Below are positions 5,080-8,614 of a stretch of DNA of 8,614 bases, one piece after another (the stretch's first letter is position 1; every line of letters starts with the position of its first letter). The stretch covers positions 1-8,614 of the forward strand of contig JAKAZN010000049.1 in NCBI GenBank assembly GCA_021815835.1. The letters are read 5' to 3'. A program made the translations under genes and the position numbers. Under the pieces are notes generated by a model. The model was not told the origin of the DNA and searched no databases. It worked only from the letters and a program-made list of their open reading frames with translations. This stretch comes from Pseudomonadota bacterium (GTDB lineage: Bacteria > Pseudomonadota > Alphaproteobacteria > Acetobacterales > Acetobacteraceae).

Positions 5080-7149
5080 ATGCAAGGTTACCGTTTTCCC
5101 GGATGGTATCGCTGTCTGGCGCTGGTGATCGCTGTAATATTCGACGCCTTGGCGAGTATGCTGCTTCCGCTCTTTCTATTCGGGCCGCCATCCCAGAACC
5201 ACGACTTTGCACAGGTGCTGGTAATGGCTCCTATCGTGATCGCGGTGTTTGGCGGAGGCGCGGTTTTGTTCACCTGGACAGCGGTGGCGACGTTGCGGGC
5301 CAAGCTGACCGTGACGGACGGGTCGGTCCGCTTCGTCGGACCGTTCGGGTTGCGGGTGGTGGAGCGCGCGGCGATCGCCGGCCGACTGATCCTTCATCGA
5401 CCGAAGCAGGAGTCGCTCCTGGTGTTGACCGGCTCGGACCCGGTGACTCCCCTGTTGAAGTGTCCGCTGCGGGTCGCGCAACCCGCGCTGCGCGAAACCT
5501 GGATCGGCGCGTTGCCCGACCAGCAGGCGGCGCTGGAGCGGCGTCGCGCCGAAATCTGGGCGGCCGCACGGGCCACGCTGCTTGCCGACCCGCGGCTGGG
5601 GCCGTCCCCCGAGGCGCGGTGGGTGAGGTTTCGCCGAGCGCGGAATTTCGTTCGCGGTCTCACCATGCTGGCGCTGGTCGCGGGGCTCTGGCTCGCGATC
5701 TGGCCGCGACCGCTTCCCTGGGTGTTGGCCGCGAATATCCTGCTGATGCCCGTGGCGCTTGCGGCCATCACTCGGCCCGACAGGCTGATCCGAGTGGTGC
5801 TTGCTCCCGGAGCACCTCCGCTTATCTGGATTGCCCTGGCGATCACCGGAGGTGCGCTTGGGCTCGCAAGCGCGAACGCGCCGGATCTTGTCAATCCACT
5901 GCCTGTTATCGGCCTTGGCTTGCTGGGAGGCATCGCGATTCTTGCCTGGATGCTCGTCTTCGATCCCGGGATGCGGCGAGCCATTCCCCTGCTTCTGACC
6001 GCGCCGATCGCGGTGCTGCTTGCCGGCGGCGCGCTCGATCTTGCGAATATCGCCGCCGATCGCGCTGCGCCGCGCGTATTCGCGGTGCCGGTGTTGCAAC
6101 AATGGAACGGACGCAGGCACAATGGCGGGTTCTTGCGGATCGGCCCCTGGGGCGGCCGGCATCGCCCACAACTGGTCGATGTCGGCAACCGGCTGAACGC
6201 CATGGTCTGGCCCGGGGTTCTCGTTTGCGTGCGGCTGCATCCGGGAGCGTTCGGCTTCCGTTGGTACGACCCGCCGGTTTATTGCGGCCCGAGAAATCAC
6301 CTGCTGGCGGAGCGGACGTTGCTGCCTTCATTGCGTCGCCGCGCCGCCGCGGGGGACATGGCGGCCACCGCGCGGCTCGGCATCGATCTCGTCAACGGCG
6401 TCGCCGGTCCCGGGCACCGCCAAGCGGGCCTGGACCTGCTCTACCGGGCGGCGGGCGCCGAAGAGCCCCTGGCATTTTATGGCCTGGGGATGGCGCGGCT
6501 GCATGGGGCGGATGTGACCGCCGATCCCGAGCGGGCCGCTCATTGGTTCGCGAAAGCGGCCCGCACGATTCCAGGCGCCGCATGGGAGCTCGGGCGCCTG
6601 GTCGAGACCGGGCGCGGCGTGCCGCGTGATCAGGTCCGGGCACGGAGACTCTATCGACGGGCCGCGGAGGCGGGGCAAACGGATGCCGCGTATCGGCTCG
6701 GGCGGATGGATCAGCTCGGAATCGGAACCGCGCCTGATCCGGCCCGCGGCATGATCTGGATCCGACGCGCGGCGGAAATGGGCGATGCCCGGGCGATGAA
6801 CGACCTCGGTGATGCGCTGCTCACCGGAAATGGCGTGCCGCGCGATACGAAATTCGCGCTTGCCTGGCTGCGCGCCGCCGCGACGATGGGCGAGCCGCAC
6901 GCCGCTCAGACGCTCGGCGCGCGATTGCTCGGGCGCACCGGCGTGCTCGCGCGCGAACGCGCCTATTTCTGGCTGCGCCTCGCGGTCATGCGGGAGGTGG
7001 GCGATGATCCCGTGCGAGCGAGTGCCGAGAAAGCGCTGCAACAAGCCGCGGCGGCGCTATCCGTGGGCGAGCGCGGGCGGGTGGACCAACAGGTCGCGGC
7101 ATGGCGCCCACGACCGGTTCGCCCACTGGTCGTCTCGGCTCCGCATTGA
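5080..7149 (+). CDS. Seven-helix membrane protein with C-terminal Sel1 repeats
   Basis: I recognise no named family for this 689-residue protein. Hydrophobic segments lie at about 12-34, 46-70, 193-209, 212-230, 247-266, 274-294 and 301-320. Residues about 72-185 between helices 2 and 3 form a soluble, PH-like-looking domain. Arg-rich loops (R232-R239, R299-R300) and the Arg-containing N-terminus suggest N-in topology, so the part after helix 7 should be periplasmic. That part holds an uncharacterised domain (about 325-410) with two cysteines (383 and 402) that could form a disulfide. About six Sel1-type helical repeats follow (about 424-640), for example ELGRLVETGRGVPRD and RLGRMDQLGIGTAPD. 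Sel1 repeats usually mediate protein-protein contacts. The ATG at 5080 has only a weak GGA (5071-5073) upstream, and the 90-bp leader is AT-richer than its surroundings. Codon third positions are less GC-biased than in flanking genes, hinting at different ancestry or weak expression. It ends 14 bp from the convergent hydratase gene. Confidence 0.8.
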   Translation: MQGYRFPGWYRCLALVIAVIFDALASMLLPLFLFGPPSQNHDFAQVLVMAPIVIAVFGGGAVLFTWTAVATLRAKLTVTDGSVRFVGPFGLRVVERAAIAGRLILHRPKQESLLVLTGSDPVTPLLKCPLRVAQPALRETWIGALPDQQAALERRRAEIWAAARATLLADPRLGPSPEARWVRFRRARNFVRGLTMLALVAGLWLAIWPRPLPWVLAANILLMPVALAAITRPDRLIRVVLAPGAPPLIWIALAITGGALGLASANAPDLVNPLPVIGLGLLGGIAILAWMLVFDPGMRRAIPLLLTAPIAVLLAGGALDLANIAADRAAPRVFAVPVLQQWNGRRHNGGFLRIGPWGGRHRPQLVDVGNRLNAMVWPGVLVCVRLHPGAFGFRWYDPPVYCGPRNHLLAERTLLPSLRRRAAAGDMAATARLGIDLVNGVAGPGHRQAGLDLLYRAAGAEEPLAFYGLGMARLHGADVTADPERAAHWFAKAARTIPGAAWELGRLVETGRGVPRDQVRARRLYRRAAEAGQTDAAYRLGRMDQLGIGTAPDPARGMIWIRRAAEMGDARAMNDLGDALLTGNGVPRDTKFALAWLRAAATMGEPHAAQTLGARLLGRTGVLARERAYFWLRLAVMREVGDDPVRASAEKALQQAAAALSVGERGRVDQQVAAWRPRPVRPLVVSAPH

Positions 7150-7163
7150 TCTCGCGGCCCCGC

Positions 7164-7949
7164 TCACCGCCCCTTGAACCGCGGTTTGCGCTTCTCGTTG
7201 AACGCCGCGATCCCCTCAAGCCGATCCTCGGTATCGATCAGCCGGCCATAGGCCTCGATCTCAAACGCCAGCCCGCGCCGCAGGTCCATCTGCACCCCGT
7301 GACGGATCGATTTCTTCGCCTGCCGCACCGAAAGCGGCGCGTTCTCGCAGATCGCCTCGGCGGTCGCCAGCACCTCGGTCATCAGCGTGCCGGGTTCGCA
7401 CAGCTGGTTCACCACCCCCCAGGCCAGCGCTTGCTCGGCCGAGAACGGGCGGCCGGTCAGGATGATCTCCTTCGCTCGCCGCTCCCCCACCACCCGCGGC
7501 AAGGTCTGGGTGCCGCCGCCGCCGGGCATGATGCCGCGGGTCACCTCGGTCAGCGCGAACCTTGCCCCGCGCGCGGCATAGGCGAAATCGCACACCAATA
7601 CGGACTCCAGGCCGCCCGCGTAGGCGTGACCGTTCACCGCCGCGATCACCGGGACCGGAACCTCCAGCAGCGCGTCCCGCCCACGCTCGAAAATCTCGTG
7701 CTGGTGTTCCCACTCTGCGCGGCTCACGCCGTTGCGTTCCTTGAGGTCGGCGCCGGCGCAGAAGATGCGGTCCCCGGCCCCGGTCAGCACCACGCAACGA
7801 ACCTCGCCGGGGTCCTCGATCAGGCCGGACCACAGCGCGAGCAGCGCGCGGCCCATCGCGGTGTTGCGGGCGTTGCCCACTTCCGGGCGGTTCATCGTCA
7901 CCACCAGCAGATGCGGGCGCGGGGTCTCGACCAGGATCGTCTCGGGCAT
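7164..7949 (-). CDS. Enoyl-CoA hydratase/isomerase (crotonase) family protein
   Basis: This 261-residue protein has the usual length of a single-domain crotonase, a cytosolic enzyme family acting on acyl-CoA thioesters. The CoA-site and oxyanion-hole motif CAGADLKE is at residues 64-71. The second oxyanion-hole region, NGHAYAGGLE, is at 106-115, and GIMPGGGGTQTLPR follows the active site. Both glutamates used by true hydratases are present at the expected places: Glu115 (GGLE) and Glu135 (LTEV). Hydration of a trans-2-enoyl-CoA is therefore plausible rather than only isomerase or dehalogenase activity. The C-terminal FNEKRKPRFKGR is the family's standard ending. The start codon directly follows the stop of the upstream acyl-CoA ligase gene with no gap, so translation is likely coupled and the two should share a pathway. 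Chain length and the exact substrate cannot be read from the sequence. Confidence 0.93.
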   Translation of the reverse strand: MPETILVETPRPHLLVVTMNRPEVGNARNTAMGRALLALWSGLIEDPGEVRCVVLTGAGDRIFCAGADLKERNGVSRAEWEHQHEIFERGRDALLEVPVPVIAAVNGHAYAGGLESVLVCDFAYAARGARFALTEVTRGIMPGGGGTQTLPRVVGERRAKEIILTGRPFSAEQALAWGVVNQLCEPGTLMTEVLATAEAICENAPLSVRQAKKSIRHGVQMDLRRGLAFEIEAYGRLIDTEDRLEGIAAFNEKRKPRFKGR

Positions 7950-8614
7950 TCAGAGGGGCTCCAGAACCGGGTGCGGGCCATCGACTAGGCGGTGGCGGGC
8001 GAGAATGGCCTCGCGGATCAGCCGGCGCATGATCTTGCCCTGCGGGTTGCGCGGCAATTCTGGCAGCATGACGAAGGCGCGCGGGTGCTTGTAGCGGGCG
8101 AGGCCGGCCAGCGCCGCCCGGGCGCGGTCGGGCCAGGCGGCGTCGTCGGTCTCGGCCACCGCCACGATCACCTCGCCCCAGTATTCCGACGGCAGGGCGA
8201 CTATCGCCACCGCCGCGGTCCCCGCGGTGCCGGCGAGTTCCCGCTCGATCTCGTCGGGATGAATCTTGTAGCCGCCCGATTTCACCACGTCGGCCAGCCG
8301 CCCCACCAGATGCAGCCGCCCCTCTCCGTCGATCCGGCCCAGATCGCCGGTGGCGTGGAACCCGTCGGCGGGCAGCGGATGGAAGCCGGTGGCGTCGATA
8401 TGCCCCGCCGACATGTGCCGCCCGCGCAGATGCACCTCCCCCACCGCGCCCGGCGCCAGCACCGCGCCGGTCTCGTCGCGCAGCTCGATCTCCACCCCCG
8501 CGCCGGGCCAGCCGACGGAGACCCCTTCGCCCGCGGGTGCGGCGTAGTAGGCATCGAGCGCCCGCGGCGGCAGCACGGTGATCGGGTTGACGATCTCGGA
8601 CTTGCCGTAGGTGA
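7950..8614 (-). CDS. Acyl-CoA ligase (AMP-dependent synthetase), C-terminal part, runs off right edge
   Basis: About 220 C-terminal residues of a class I adenylate-forming enzyme are present; the gene begins beyond the window, and the reading frame is open to position 8614. Motifs in order are YGKSE (A5, usually YGxTE) near 8609-8595, HATGDLGRID (A7 with the ribose-binding Asp), GRLADVVKSGGYKI (A8, the hinge), and PRNPQGKIMRR (A10), whose lysine at 8036-8034 is the adenylation catalytic residue. All the key residues seen are intact. These enzymes activate a carboxylic acid with ATP to an acyl-adenylate and then to an acyl-CoA. The stop abuts the start of an enoyl-CoA hydratase gene, placing this ligase at the head of an acid-degradation pathway. 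The acyl-recognition half is missing, so the substrate (malonate, fatty or aromatic acid) cannot be told. A GTG inside the frame at 8576 is not the real start, because family motifs lie upstream of it. Confidence 0.92.
   Translation of the reverse strand, partial: TYGKSEIVNPITVLPPRALDAYYAAPAGEGVSVGWPGAGVEIELRDETGAVLAPGAVGEVHLRGRHMSAGHIDATGFHPLPADGFHATGDLGRIDGEGRLHLVGRLADVVKSGGYKIHPDEIERELAGTAGTAAVAIVALPSEYWGEVIVAVAETDDAAWPDRARAALAGLARYKHPRAFVMLPELPRNPQGKIMRRLIREAILARHRLVDGPHPVLEPL

Noticed and set aside
5176..6300. Long minus-strand open frame (374 codons) opposite the membrane-Sel1 gene
   Set aside because: It is Arg/Pro/Gln-rich with no domain. The plus-strand frame shows coherent membrane helices and repeats, so the minus frame is a shadow.
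8574..8576. GTG as start of the acyl-CoA ligase
   Set aside because: The frame stays open to the window edge and the conserved YGKSE motif lies upstream of it, so the gene is simply truncated by the window.

Overview
This is a very GC-rich, gene-dense stretch of bacterial chromosome. Strong G/C third-position bias and the family mix (MocR-type regulator, COG3618 amidohydrolase, SDR, crotonase, acyl-CoA ligase, MetY) suggest an alphaproteobacterium, perhaps of the Rhodospirillales/Acetobacteraceae. That placement is an inference from composition and protein style, not from a marker gene. I see no tRNA, rRNA, insertion sequence, CRISPR array or phage gene.

Layout. (1) At the left edge lies the N-terminus of a MocR/GntR-type regulator (minus strand, cut by the window). 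It diverges from a pyridoxamine-5'-phosphate-oxidase-like flavoprotein gene (plus strand). The 83-bp gap between them carries a perfect 11-bp inverted repeat, a good candidate operator. (2) Next is a 267-bp non-coding gap (1049-1315). On the minus strand it contains four hairpins laid end to end, a short linker with a CCUCCC motif, and a strong Rho-independent terminator. This looks like an undescribed structured small RNA or a 3'-UTR-derived RNA. The remainder of the gap, 1193-1315, shows nothing I can name. (3) A two-gene minus-strand operon follows: a COG3618 metal-dependent hydrolase/lactonase and, 4 nt downstream, an SDR oxidoreductase. (4) Diverging from that operon is a 600-residue fusion of a YccU-like CoA-binding domain to a complete O-acetylhomoserine sulfhydrylase (MetY). 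(5) A 689-residue predicted seven-helix membrane protein comes next. It has a Sel1-repeat C-terminus predicted to face the periplasm, and its codon use is looser than that of its neighbours. (6) Convergent to it on the minus strand are an acyl-CoA ligase (C-terminal part only, running off the right edge) and an enoyl-CoA hydratase. The ligase stop and hydratase start directly abut.

How the parts fit. The right-hand pair would activate an acid to its CoA ester and then hydrate (or otherwise process) an acyl-CoA. The hydrolase-SDR pair resembles lactonase/dehydrogenase pairs of small-molecule catabolism, but its substrate cannot be read from the sequence. The MetY fusion makes homocysteine and therefore belongs to methionine/sulfur metabolism. 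The MocR regulator and its flavoprotein neighbour fit a PLP/B6-related theme. The least explained elements are the tandem-hairpin RNA, the CoA-binding-MetY fusion and the membrane-Sel1 protein.
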